Shown here piece by piece: positions 1-8,679 of a DNA stretch of 64,000 bases (position 1 is the stretch's first letter; each line of letters starts with the position of its first letter). Below the pieces are notes generated by a model. That model was not told the DNA's origin, searched no databases, and worked only from the letters and a program-made list of their open reading frames with translations. Source of the stretch: Deinococcus betulae (GTDB lineage: Bacteria > Deinococcota > Deinococci > Deinococcales > Deinococcaceae); NCBI RefSeq assembly GCF_020166395.1, contig NZ_JAIQXU010000004.1:124001-188000 (forward strand). The letters run 5' to 3'. A program made the translations under genes and the position numbers.

Positions 1-519
1 GGCGCCCGCACCTTCAACCGCACCTGTGCTGGGCGTCGGCGACTGAGGTTCACCAGTCACAGCAGGCAAAGCGAAACTGACAGTGACCCATCTCGTTTCT
101 GCTCTGACAACCCCCTCTTTTCCATAGCGGAGATGAACAGAAACTCGCTTTGATGCACCAACCCCAAATAACTCAGAGCCACCCTCAGGTCATCGTAGGG
201 TAGCTCTGAGCTTTGGTTTGAAAGGTAGAGGTAACGCCTCTGAGCGGCGGCGTTGGCAAAGACCTGTTGTCAGAAAGAAGGAGTGATGCACACCGTCGGC
301 TGTGTTGGGCACACCAAGTCTGGCGACATCTCTGTGCACGACCCTGGGTGCTTAGGGTTCTCGCCATCCCTTTCCAGCTTGACGCAATCAGCTATGAAGA
401 CTGCTTCTCGTTGTCTTGCCATTTCCAGTGTCTACTTTCGATCTGCATCCTGGTGGAGCAGTTTGACAGCTGCGTTCTGAAGCCAACCGGTTGGGCCAAG
501 TCGCGTTTAGGTGCGGCTC
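1..519. other. No gene recognised (left edge)
   Basis: No reading frame here resembles a known family. One plus-strand frame enters from outside and stops with TGA at 44-46 after 14 Ala/Pro-rich codons; it could be the tail of an upstream gene but is too short to call. Base composition is less GC-rich than the gene-dense parts, as in the other decayed stretches of the first 6.5 kb. Confidence 0.5.
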
Positions 520-1236
520 TTACTCCAGTCCGTAGACCCGATGCACCGTACTACGGCGCAGTAACCTCGCGGCGCCTGTCGCCTGGTCGAGAATGAGGAT
601 TTCGCCAGCAGCCGTCATGCCGTACAGCACGCCATTGACGAAACTGAGGCCATAGATCCCTTCAAAACCTGTCAGGCCCACGTTGCTGACTGCCCCAGTC
701 TCTGAATTCACCGTGACGAGGCGATCAGACGCACCAGCGATAACGGTTGCATAGAGCGTGCCATCGGGCGCAAACGCCAGGTCACCGCTCAGAATCTCAC
801 TGTGTGCCTCTGCATTGAGCTGCGTGGCGACCCCCTGGACAGGATCGATGCGGTAAAAGTGGCCATACTCGTCACCAGCGAACAGGTCGCCCTGGGCATT
901 AAAAGCAAGCGCATTGAGGGCGTTCATATGTTTGCCCCCCACAGCGGTGGCGGCGCCTGTCTGCGGATCGACGCGGAACAGCATGTTGCTTGTGACGGCG
1001 TATAGGTTTCCCGATTGGGGCTGCCGGGCAAGATCAGAGAACTGGATGGCGGGGACCAGCGTGGCGACCTGGACGTCGGCGCCGCCCGACAAATTGACGG
1101 CATAGAGATGATGCCCAGAGACGGCCAGAACGTGCGCCTCAGGTGCCGGCGGCTGTGTCGGTGGGGCCGCAGGAGGCGAGCAGGCAGCAAGAACGGCGGT
1201 GAAAAGGGCTAAATAGATCGTGGTTTTGAGAGACAT
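520..1236 (-). CDS. Lipoprotein with beta-propeller-like repeats
   Basis: Predicted 238-residue exported lipoprotein. The start at 1236 is chosen because AGGAG lies 8 bases upstream and the protein then begins with a short signal peptide ending in a lipobox, with Cys19 as the lipidation site (LAAC). A Pro-rich linker follows. The rest consists of about five units of roughly 40 residues with the pattern 'LAF...GDLYA', as in NHL, YVTN or other six-bladed propellers: QSGNLYAV, QGDLFAG, DGTLYAT and NGVLYGM. Such proteins bind ligands or act as lactonase-like enzymes, but no catalytic residues can be assigned. It is isolated, with decayed DNA on both sides. The upstream in-frame extension to 1383 is not favoured because it would bury the signal peptide. 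Confidence 0.75.
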   Translation of the reverse strand: MSLKTTIYLALFTAVLAACSPPAAPPTQPPAPEAHVLAVSGHHLYAVNLSGGADVQVATLVPAIQFSDLARQPQSGNLYAVTSNMLFRVDPQTGAATAVGGKHMNALNALAFNAQGDLFAGDEYGHFYRIDPVQGVATQLNAEAHSEILSGDLAFAPDGTLYATVIAGASDRLVTVNSETGAVSNVGLTGFEGIYGLSFVNGVLYGMTAAGEILILDQATGAARLLRRSTVHRVYGLE

Positions 1237-1842
1237 ACCAAACTCCTTGAACCAGCAGACTGGCCTGATGTCGTCACCGTATGGAGAAGTGGGTGACATA
1301 GAGGTGACATCGGGCTCCTGCCACTGTTCCAGGGAGTGTGTTTGTATGCGACCGAAGACTCCACCGCTCCCGTTGTTCGTCAAGCATTTCTGGATCAGCC
1401 TGATAGCGCCATCGCCACTCCGCGCTTAGATGAAATCCAGCTTCTTCCTCGCCCAGCTGCACTACCCTGGGCGTCTCTCGAATTGGACCGTGACCTGCTA
1501 ATCCAACGCCCAGATTTGACGAATGACGCCGCATCACGCATTCACACGCTGGGATGGCCTACGCCATCAGCTGTTTGGTGGGATACAGAGATAGACGCAA
1601 CAGATGTCGAGGTTGCTCATTCACGCCAGAACGCTGACACGCATCGCCGCCATATGGATACAACTGGATGTCGCCCTGCACGCTCCAGGTTCCGATTTTG
1701 AGCATTCAGCAAACGGCGCCCGAGCATCCAGCAACGAGACGGGGCAGATTCACAGTACCAGCGAACCGAACCATACCCATACAGTTCTGAAGTTTCATCT
1801 CCCGCGTTCTGATGCAAGCTCTGCACTCACGAGCTCAGCTGC
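1237..1842. other. Non-coding or decayed DNA
   Basis: About 600 bases without a convincing gene. Short overlapping frames occur on both strands but none shows a domain, signal peptide or ribosome binding site. Because the next segment is the remnant of an AraC-type regulator, part of this stretch may once have encoded that regulator's N-terminal half; I could not align it to an AraC-type cupin domain. Confidence 0.4.
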
Positions 1843-2079
1843 TTGATCTTGTTTCAAGCAGCCGAGTTAAGCACGGCGCTGGCACAGCGGTTTCAGACTG
1901 TGATGGGGCAGCCTCCGATGAATTGTCTCATGCAGTGGCGTATGGGTCTGGTGGCCCAGTGTCTGCCGGATGAGAACCTCGCAGATGTGGCTGAAGCCGT
2001 GGGGGACACGCCAGTTTATGCCTTCAGCCGGGAGCGCGCGCAGTCCTCTGGGCGCTCCTGCCTCACGCTTAGCGGGTAA
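1843..2079 (+). pseudogene. Remnant of AraC-family transcription regulator
   Basis: The frame encodes only the C-terminal DNA-binding half of an AraC/XylS regulator. It shows the end of the first helix-turn-helix, the linker motif GQPPMNCLMQWRM (usually GxPPMxYLxxWRM) and a second helix-turn-helix ending VGDTPVYAFSR (usually VGYESEAAFSRAFKR). There is no N-terminal sensor domain, no ATG and no ribosome binding site. Conserved positions are damaged (Tyr to Asp after VG) and the end runs out of homology after AFSR. I read it as a decayed gene. The identification rests on motif recognition alone. Confidence 0.6.
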
Positions 2080-2319
2080 GGCCAACTTCTTCTACTCCAG
2101 TGCCAACTCAGAACGGCATAGGTCTTGAGATGGGGCCGCTGCACTGAATGATGAGCGCCCAGGATTAAAGCAAAAGCACGAATACAAACGGATCTGGATA
2201 GCCCATCTGGTCCGCTTCGATACCACGCCTCTTCAAGCGGCCTTCCTGGCAGTGTGATCTTGCATGTCACTTTCTACCCTCGCGGACTGACATAGCACAT
2301 TCAACTGGAATACGTCGGC
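2080..2319. other. No gene recognised
   Basis: About 240 bases between the AraC remnant and the DinB-like gene. I see no family, no clear hairpin and no promoter. Confidence 0.4.
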
Positions 2320-2856
2320 CTACCGCTGCTCTGGGTCTGGCGTGGACTGGTCGGCCGCTACACTTTTCCGCATGAATAGCCCCCAGCTCTGCGGCCCCAT
2401 CACATCGTCGGCCAGGGGCTGACCAGCCCACTTCAGCATCAATTTGATCTGTCCGTAGTGATATCCCTCATGCCACAGCAGATGCTGGATGAAAAGGACT
2501 GGGTGGTCGTAGTGCCGGTCCATCGCCCGGCCAGTCTTCAGGCGGCTCTGAACAGCCACCCCAACGAGCTGGGCGCTTTCCATGAGGGAGTGGGCCAGCC
2601 GTTCTGGGTTCTCTTCGTCCATCCATTCTTCTGATGGAAGCGTGACGGGAAGATCTGGGGCGTTCTCTTCCACCAACACCAGACGCACGAAGTGCAGATG
2701 GCTCAGGACTTGGCCCACGCTGGGGCTATCAGGATCAGTGCGCAGAGCGAGAGCGCCGTCTGGAAGCGTCTGAAGCAGATTGAGCAGAATGGAATTGTTC
2801 CGCTGCCAGGAGGCAAGCAGGGCGTCAAGACACGGTGCTTGTCCAGAGAGGGTCAT
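2320..2856 (-). CDS. DinB-superfamily protein
   Basis: Predicted 178-residue cytoplasmic protein of the DinB/YfiT-like four-helix-bundle family. In these proteins three His residues bind a metal, and many members act as thiol-dependent transferases or have unknown roles. Visible features are a helix with HLHFVRLV near residue 70 and the pair HEGYHYGQI near residue 145, which together give the usual metal-binding His pattern. The start at 2856 is chosen because TAGGCT sits 7 bases upstream of the ATG, a leaderless-type -10 box, and there is no ribosome binding site. A longer TTG-initiated frame to 2898 is less likely. DinB-like genes are strongly expanded in Deinococcus; the substrate cannot be told from sequence. 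Confidence 0.75.
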   Translation of the reverse strand: MTLSGQAPCLDALLASWQRNNSILLNLLQTLPDGALALRTDPDSPSVGQVLSHLHFVRLVLVEENAPDLPVTLPSEEWMDEENPERLAHSLMESAQLVGVAVQSRLKTGRAMDRHYDHPVLFIQHLLWHEGYHYGQIKLMLKWAGQPLADDVMGPQSWGLFMRKSVAADQSTPDPEQR

Positions 2857-2898
2857 GGGACTTAGCCTAGCCCCAATTGCCGTCAGACCCTGTCTCAA

Positions 2899-3272
2899 TT
2901 GCTGCCCCGTCAGGTGGGCACCAGCCGCCGAGAGAGGTGATAGAGGCGCCTAGAGTGGCCGCTGGTCGTCGCCCTCAACCGTTCTGGGGGCACACGAAGT
3001 GAGTCTTCGGAAGAAGTGGAGCGGCTGGGGGTCAATCCTCAACCTACCTGAAGACAGTCTGCAACCAGATACGCTGGGCCGGGGTGGACATTTAGAACCA
3101 CCTGCTGCTGACTGGTGCGCGGTGCCCTGAGCCTACGGCCACCACCTCATCGTCCACTCTGAACTGGAGGCGCCCGCCTCAGCCCTGTCGGAGTAGGACA
3201 CAGCCAGCAGACCTCTACGTGCAGGTCAGGCCCGTACGACGGCTGTCAGACCACACTCCGTACACTTCGGAC
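2899..3272. other. Intergenic region without recognised gene
   Basis: About 370 bases. The only feature I can support is the leaderless promoter at its right end (TACACT at 3261-3266, six bases before the ATG at 3273). No family resemblance was seen in any frame. Confidence 0.4.
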
Positions 3273-4790
3273 ATGACCGGTGCGCCCCTTCCGTCTGACG
3301 AGTACCGCCGGCTGCTAGACCTGGCCCGCTACCAGATTCTCGATAGCTCCCCAGAAGAGGACTTTGACCGCATCACCCGCCTCGCCGCGCGCGTCCTGAA
3401 CACCCCGATGGCCGTCCTGAATCTTGTGGACCAGCACCGCCAGTGGGGCAAGGCGGTCTTCGGTATGGACGACAGCACCGCGCCCCGCCATGACTCGTTC
3501 TGCGCCTGGACCATTCTGGACGACGCCCCAATGGTGGTCGAAAACGCCTCCCTAGACCCCCGATTTCAGCACAATCCGATGGTTGTCGGTGACCCACATA
3601 TCCGCCTCTATGCCGGGGCGCCCCTTACCACACCCGCAGGAAGCCGCATTGGGTCACTCTGCGTGGTGGACAGTCAGCCCAGGGCGCTGGAGCCCGGGGA
3701 CGTGCAGGCACTACAAGACCTCGCCACTTTAACCATGCAGACCCTGGAGTTGCGCCGTCAGGGCCTGGAAGCCCAGCAGGACGCCAACGCCCAGCGGCAT
3801 CAGGCGGCGGAACTGCGCCGCACCCTGGAGCAGGCCCGGATTCTGGAGGGTGTCAGCAGCCTGATGGACCTCGACCTGGACCCAGGGCAGGCCACCCTGA
3901 CGGCCGCCAGTCTCATCAGCGAAGCCATCGAAGCGGATTACACCTTCCTACTGACCTGGCCCGGCGAGACTTTTGCCGTTCACACCGCGTACCAGCGTCC
4001 GGGGCTGCCCTCCGACACAGCCAACCTCGCCCAGGCTCTGCCCAAGATGGGGGGCGTAACGGCCACGCTGCGTAACCGGCGGGAGCCGCTGTATCTGCAG
4101 GACTACGGGGCCCACCCCCAAGCGCTTGCCGCAGCCAGCGAGGTGGAGCAGGTGGCGTGGGTGCCTCTCGGCACGGCGGGCGACCAGACCGCGCTCCTCA
4201 TGGTGGTGCGGCTGAAAGGCAACGCGGTGACGACCTGGCGCGGTGGTGACCGGACCCTCTTGGAGGCGGCCGCGCGGACCATCCGGCATGCCCTGCAGCG
4301 CCACGCCGCCCTGGACCAGGCGCAGCAGCAGGCCCGGCGAGATGCGCTGACAGGGCTGTCCAACCGGCGCGCGTTTGACGAAGACCTGGCCAGCCAGTGG
4401 GCCGCTGGCGTGCCCCTGACCCTGGCGCTGGTGGACCTGGACGGCCTGAAGGCCATCAATGACCGTGAAGGCCATGCCCAGGGCGACAAATTGCTGCAAG
4501 TGTTTGGGCAGGCACTGGCGGCAGAAACCACGCCTGGCAGGGCCTACCGGCTGGGCGGGGATGAGTTTGCGGTGCTGCTGCCAGGAGAGTCGGAAGACGA
4601 GGTGCTGGAGCAGATTGATCTGGCGATGAGTGCCGCTCAGGCCGTGTCGGTGCAGCGCACGGGGGCCAGCACCGGTGTGGTGCAGTCCGGTGAGGTAGAC
4701 ACACTGCAGGCCTTGCTGGCGCTGGCGGACGAGCGCATGTACATCGCCAAACGCCGCCGGCAGAAGGGCACCAACCGGCCACCCGTCTGA
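3273..4790 (+). CDS. GAF-GAF-GGDEF diguanylate cyclase
   Basis: A 505-residue cytoplasmic signalling enzyme predicted to make cyclic di-GMP from two GTP. Residues about 20-155 form a GAF domain (start DLARYQILDSSPEEDFDRI), about 160-200 a coiled-coil linker (ELRRTLEQARILEGVSS), about 195-335 a second divergent GAF domain, and about 345-505 a GGDEF domain. The cyclase signature is intact (RLGGDEFAVLLPG), as are the DALTGLSNRRAF entry and the metal Asp in LVDLDGLKAIND. I see no RxxD inhibitory site just before the signature. No membrane segment is present, so the input is probably an intracellular ligand or redox state. The ATG at 3273 is preceded by TACACT at 6 bases, supporting leaderless translation. 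The next gene is a shortened paralogue. Confidence 0.9.
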   Translation: MTGAPLPSDEYRRLLDLARYQILDSSPEEDFDRITRLAARVLNTPMAVLNLVDQHRQWGKAVFGMDDSTAPRHDSFCAWTILDDAPMVVENASLDPRFQHNPMVVGDPHIRLYAGAPLTTPAGSRIGSLCVVDSQPRALEPGDVQALQDLATLTMQTLELRRQGLEAQQDANAQRHQAAELRRTLEQARILEGVSSLMDLDLDPGQATLTAASLISEAIEADYTFLLTWPGETFAVHTAYQRPGLPSDTANLAQALPKMGGVTATLRNRREPLYLQDYGAHPQALAAASEVEQVAWVPLGTAGDQTALLMVVRLKGNAVTTWRGGDRTLLEAAARTIRHALQRHAALDQAQQQARRDALTGLSNRRAFDEDLASQWAAGVPLTLALVDLDGLKAINDREGHAQGDKLLQVFGQALAAETTPGRAYRLGGDEFAVLLPGESEDEVLEQIDLAMSAAQAVSVQRTGASTGVVQSGEVDTLQALLALADERMYIAKRRRQKGTNRPPV

Positions 4791-4982
4791 GCCCCCTTGA
4801 GCACGCAGCCCTGAAGACGCTGGTGGCCCGAGACTGAATCTGCAGCGGCAAACAACAGGTCGCCTACACAATGCCCCACTCAACTTCGAGACCGTTCAGA
4901 GCGTGTCATCGCGCTTCCTTCCGAAGATGCGCCGCCCCGGCGTCCCAGCGTTCTGTCATCCATATTCTTTAAGCTCAGTGTT

Positions 4983-6002
4983 GTGACTGCGCCTGTGCTG
5001 CCTGAAAACGAGTTCACCCGCCTCCTTGACCTCGCGCGGTATCAGATTCTCGATACAGGCACCGAAGAGGCGTTTGACCGCATCACCCGCCTCGCCGCCC
5101 GCCTCCTGAACGTGCCAGTCGCCATGCTCAACCTCGTTGATCAGCACCGCGTCTGGGGCAAAGCCGCGCATGGCCTTCCCCGCGTCACCGCCAACCGCCC
5201 GGACGTCTTCTGTGCCTGGGCCATTCTGGATGACCAGCCCCTCGTGGTGGAGGACGCCCAACGGGACGGACGGTTTCAGCACAGTCCCATCGTCGTGGGT
5301 GAACCGCATGTCCGCATGTACGCAGGCGCGCCCCTCACCACCCCGGCTGGGCACCGGATCGGCACCCTGTGTATCCTCGACGCCGAACCCCGGCAGGTGC
5401 AGGCTGGTGACGTAGAGGCGCTGCAAGACCTCGCGGCTATGGCCATGCAGGAGCTGGAGTTCCGCCGCCTCACCCTTGAACTGGATCGGGCGGCTCAGGC
5501 GCAGAGTCTGCAGGTCGCGGAGTTGCGCCGCACCCTGGAGCAGGCCCGGATTCTCGAAGGCGTCAGCAGTGTGATGGACCTTGACCTGAGCCCGACCGAG
5601 GCGGTCGCCGCCGCTGCGCCCCTGTTGGCTGAAGCTGTGGGGGCAGACGCCACCGCGCTGCTGCTCTGGACAGAGGACCGGATGGACGTGCGGTGGCTGG
5701 GCGACGCACCACGCCATCAGACAGAGTCTCTGACAGCCCACTTGCGGGCCCTGGCCTGTCCGTATCAGACTGCCCGCACCCCAGCGTTTTTGGATGCTGG
5801 CCAGAAGGGCAATGACCCAGCCCTGGCCTGGTTGCCGCTGGGCACTCTACAAGGGCAGACTTGCCTGCTGGTGCTTGTGCGGCCGACTGAACTAGGGCTG
5901 GCGACTTGGCGACCAAGTGAGCAGGCGCTGCTGTCTGCGGCAAGCCGCACGGTGGCCCATGCGCTGGCTCGTCAGGAAAACCTGACCAGAGTGCAGAGCT
6001 AA
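4983..6002 (+). CDS. Double-GAF protein without output domain
   Basis: A 339-residue paralogue of the preceding protein. It has the same N-terminal GAF domain (LLDLARYQILDTGTEEAFDRI, WGKAAHGLP, AGAPLTTPAG), the same coiled-coil linker (ELRRTLEQARILEGVSS) and a second divergent GAF domain. It stops at residue 339, exactly where the neighbour's GGDEF domain begins. No decayed GGDEF sequence follows the stop. Start is GTG at 4983, with TAAGCT 7 bases upstream (leaderless pattern). It may be a stand-alone sensor that pairs with the neighbouring cyclase through the shared coiled coil, or a decoy; this is inference. The pair arose by tandem duplication. Confidence 0.85.
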   Translation: MTAPVLPENEFTRLLDLARYQILDTGTEEAFDRITRLAARLLNVPVAMLNLVDQHRVWGKAAHGLPRVTANRPDVFCAWAILDDQPLVVEDAQRDGRFQHSPIVVGEPHVRMYAGAPLTTPAGHRIGTLCILDAEPRQVQAGDVEALQDLAAMAMQELEFRRLTLELDRAAQAQSLQVAELRRTLEQARILEGVSSVMDLDLSPTEAVAAAAPLLAEAVGADATALLLWTEDRMDVRWLGDAPRHQTESLTAHLRALACPYQTARTPAFLDAGQKGNDPALAWLPLGTLQGQTCLLVLVRPTELGLATWRPSEQALLSAASRTVAHALARQENLTRVQS

Positions 6003-6163
6003 GCGTGTCCGGGGCGTTGCCAGGGGCCTGATTACCCCGCGATCTGCGAGGAGTGCAATGCCTCTATATGGAAGGGTCCAGCGACTCAATGTGAGGAGGC
6101 TGGTGAGCCGTGCGTGGCCGGAGGCCCAATCGCCACTGTCTTCCCACCAGCGTCATCGTTGAC

Positions 6164-6505
6164 GCCCCAGCGCAGTCCCACCGCTCTCCCTCAGCCAGTA
6201 GGGTGTTCAGGAACGGCTTCATCATCAAGGCGCCGTAGTCAGGCATGAGCCGTTGGATCAGTGGCACAGCAAGTTTGCGCCGCTTCTGACCGAGGAACTC
6301 CGCCACTGGGAACCCTGGCGTGGTTCCCGGTGGTCTCTGGACAAGGTCAGCGCTCGGGGTGGTGGAAACAAGCAGTGGCTTTGGAGCGGTGAGGATAAAA
6401 ACGGCGCTGTCCTCGATATGCTCCTTCAGCAACGTCAAGCTACCGAAGCAGTCAAATGCTTTTTTGTCCGCCTGCCCGGTGAAGGTCGTGTCCCGGAGTC
6501 CGTAT
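6164..6505 (+). pseudogene. IS6-family transposase remnant
   Basis: A frame on the plus strand reads VQERLHHQGAVVRHEPLDQW then HSKFAPLL, W-H-x-D-like RWSLDKVSARGGGNKQWLW and GAVLDMLLQQRQATEAVKCFF. This matches the first half of IS6/IS240-type DDE transposases (helix-turn-helix 'VSHEtlrrW', then 'WxlDEvyvri.G...YLwRavD..G..lDilvq..R...AAkrFF'). The start (HRSPSASR) is one frame away, so at least one frameshift is present. The first catalytic Asp survives (SLDKV), but the sequence diverges after the FF motif, and the second Asp and final Glu are absent. A TTG-initiated minus-strand frame over the same DNA (6064-6438) is a shadow. Confidence 0.65.
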
Positions 6506-6554
6506 CATTGGCGGCAGACGAGACCGTAATAGGCAGACGCAGGACCACAACCCC

Positions 6555-7529
6555 TTACCTGTACCGCTTTTCCAGCAATTCGGCCAGCGCCTGCCATTCG
6601 GCCTGTTTGGCGCCGGGCAGTTGACGCGCCAGGGCGGCCAGATATCGGTCCAGATGGGTGCAGGTCAGGCCGCCAGGGTCTACTCCCAGCTCACTGGCCG
6701 CCTCCGGAATCAGCACGTCGGCCATCGGGCCAATCAGCCGCGTGAGGTTCCAGTGCAGGTCTTCCAGAAAGCCAGTCCCCAGCGGCGGCTCAGGCGCGGC
6801 GCCCCCGCCCAGGGCGCGCTCCAGGGTGCCGCCTTCAGTGGTCTGGTCCAGCATCCGGTCAAAGGCGCGGGTGGCGCCTGCCGCGTCCCCACGGATGATG
6901 CCGTGAATGATGTCCTCGTGAGTGGCGTACAGCGCTGGGAAGCGGCCACCCTGCAGCAGCTCGGTGCTGACCGCCCGCAGCAGATTGGCCAGGGGCATGT
7001 GAATGGCCCGCAAGAGGCGCAGCACCACCGGATTCCCCGCCGCCTGGGCCACTGCCAGGTGCAGCGCCAGGTCAGCCTGAATGAAACTTTCCGGGTCGCC
7101 CTGTACGTCCCGCATGGCATGCAGGTGCTCCAAGAGTTCAGTGTGCTGTTCGGGCGTGGCGTGGCGGGCAGCCTGCGCAATGGTGTAATGCTCCAGCACC
7201 TGCCGGGTGTCGAGGAAGGCGCGGGCCTCGACCTCGTCGTGCACCGCCCCCAGCCAGAGGTTGATGCTGGGGGCCTGCTGGGTGACGGGCAGCACCACGG
7301 TGCCGCGCCCAGGCCGGGCGTCCACCACGCCACTGGCCGAGAGAATACTGATGGCCTCGCGCACCGCCGCCACGCTGGTGCCGTAGCGCTGGGCCAGCTC
7401 CCGCTGACTGGGCAGGGTATCGCCAGGCCGCAGCTGGCCGTCCAGCAGCAGCGTTTGCAGGTGCACGGCGATGTGTTCGCCCAGCGACCGCTTGTCCAGC
7501 GCTTCGGTAGGAAAGGTGCCCTCACTCAT
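6555..7529 (-). CDS. FadR-type GntR regulator with extra C-terminal domain
   Basis: A 324-residue cytoplasmic DNA-binding protein. Residues about 10-78 form a GntR winged helix (GDTLPSQRELAQRYGTSVAAVREAISIL). Residues about 95-225 form an FCD ligand-binding domain with the usual acidic and His positions (DLALHLAVAQAAGN, THEDIIHGI). Unusually, about 75 further residues follow (250-324) with the motif TRLIGPMADVLIP and a small helical fold ending LLEKRYR. They resemble the 'IGPxA' domain found at the end of some bacterial kinases and cyclases. Its ATG overlaps the stop of the upstream membrane-protein gene (ATGA, 7526-7529), so the two are translationally coupled. They diverge from the ABC importer at 8680, their likely target. 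Other possibility: a regulator of organic-acid use, as for many FadR proteins. Confidence 0.85.
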   Translation of the reverse strand: MSEGTFPTEALDKRSLGEHIAVHLQTLLLDGQLRPGDTLPSQRELAQRYGTSVAAVREAISILSASGVVDARPGRGTVVLPVTQQAPSINLWLGAVHDEVEARAFLDTRQVLEHYTIAQAARHATPEQHTELLEHLHAMRDVQGDPESFIQADLALHLAVAQAAGNPVVLRLLRAIHMPLANLLRAVSTELLQGGRFPALYATHEDIIHGIIRGDAAGATRAFDRMLDQTTEGGTLERALGGGAAPEPPLGTGFLEDLHWNLTRLIGPMADVLIPEAASELGVDPGGLTCTHLDRYLAALARQLPGAKQAEWQALAELLEKRYR

Positions 7530-8476
7530 GGCCGGCCCCCAGGGCGCAGGCGGCTGAGCGCCAGGTGCAGACTCACGCGCAGGCGCTCAATGGCCGTCAC
7601 CAGATCTCCCAGTTCGTCGGGACGGCCCCCCGACCGAATCTGGATGGGGCCGTCCAACTGGCCCAGGCTGGCCTGCTGCGCCGCGTCGGTAATTGCCAGG
7701 ATGACCCCCACCAGACGCCGCACCGCGCGGTAGGCCAGCCAGGCCGCCGTCAACGCCGTGACCGCGCAGGCCAGCAGCACCAGCCACAGTTGCCGCGACA
7801 GGACCGCGTTCAGGTCACCCAGCGTGACCCCAATCGTCAGGTGAAACAGCAGAGTTCCCTGCGGCGCGGCTTGTCCCGGCAGCCGCAGGGCCCGGCCCGC
7901 CTGGGTGTCGTACACCGCCAGCTGCGTCACCTCGTAAGTCTGGCGCTGGCCGCGTGTGGCGTCCAGCGTCGTCACCGCTGCCTGGAGGTGTTCGCGCACG
8001 CTGTCGGGCGCCGCCGCAGTTAGGGTGGCCTGGGCCGCGCGGTAGGCGTCGGCACGCGTGTCTGACAGTGCCAGGTGGCTGCCCGCCGGCTGGGCGTTTA
8101 AGAAAGTGTCCAATTGCGTCCGCAGCAGCCAATCCGTCTGCGGCGCGTCGCTGATGAAATATCTGGGGACGTCGCCCGCGGGCTGAATGTCAAGGAAGGC
8201 CACACTGGGCGACGCCACCGCCGCGCGCAGCTGCATATTTACCTGGGTCAAGTCTGTGACATCCAGGCTGCTGGCCAGCACACTGGCCACTGAAGCACTG
8301 AGGGACCGCGAGACAGCGTTCAGTTCGGCGCGGCGCTGAGCCACCAGGGTCAGCGCCACCAGCAGGCCCAGCAGCAGAATCGGCAGCACCGTGATGAGCA
8401 GGGCTTTGGTGCGCAGACCCAGGCGGCGCTCTGAGCGGGGAACGATGAGGGGCACACGGGTGGTGGTGACAGTCAT
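7526..8476 (-). CDS. Membrane sensor with HAMP domain, no output domain
   Basis: A 316-residue inner-membrane protein. It has a cytoplasmic N-tail rich in Arg, a first membrane helix at about 22-45 (LLITVLPILLLGLLVALTLV), an extracytoplasmic domain of about 180 residues, a second membrane helix at about 233-252 and a HAMP linker with a helical tail at about 255-310 (RRLVGVILAITDAA, DELGDLVTAIERLRVSL). There is no kinase, cyclase or methyl-accepting domain. The start at 8476 has GGAG 8 bases upstream; a longer frame to 8587 lacks one. It overlaps the FadR-type gene by four bases. The pair is probably one signalling unit in which the HAMP tail contacts the regulator's extra C-terminal domain. 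This is inference; I know of no described system of this layout. Confidence 0.8.
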   Translation of the reverse strand: MTVTTTRVPLIVPRSERRLGLRTKALLITVLPILLLGLLVALTLVAQRRAELNAVSRSLSASVASVLASSLDVTDLTQVNMQLRAAVASPSVAFLDIQPAGDVPRYFISDAPQTDWLLRTQLDTFLNAQPAGSHLALSDTRADAYRAAQATLTAAAPDSVREHLQAAVTTLDATRGQRQTYEVTQLAVYDTQAGRALRLPGQAAPQGTLLFHLTIGVTLGDLNAVLSRQLWLVLLACAVTALTAAWLAYRAVRRLVGVILAITDAAQQASLGQLDGPIQIRSGGRPDELGDLVTAIERLRVSLHLALSRLRPGGRP

Positions 8477-8540
8477 AAAGACTCCAGGTGATTCAGGCAG
8501 AATCTTTGAACTCAGTCCATTGATCTGAACATTGAAACAG

Positions 8541-8569
8541 TTGACTTGAAAGTAAGTGCAGCCTACACT
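8541..8569 (+). promoter_or_regulatory. Promoter of the ABC importer operon
   Basis: TTGACT at 8541-8546 and TACACT at 8564-8569 are separated by 17 bases, a good sigma-70-type promoter. It points toward the binding-protein gene at 8680 and leaves an untranslated leader of about 105 bases. The divergent HAMP/FadR-type operon starts at 8476, so this intergenic region is where the regulator would be expected to bind. I could not define an operator palindrome with confidence. Confidence 0.65.
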
Positions 8570-8679
8570 CGCCGTGTCCTTCAACACAAGTTCGCCGCAG
8601 GGCGCTGAAGCCTAAAAGTGCGTGCTGAACACCGCTTTTCGCTGCCTGGAGACACCAGGACAGCCCCCAAGGAGTTGCC

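Noticed and set aside
6064..6438. 124-codon minus-strand hypothetical protein
   Set aside because: TTG start without ribosome binding site, and it lies opposite a recognisable IS6 transposase remnant.
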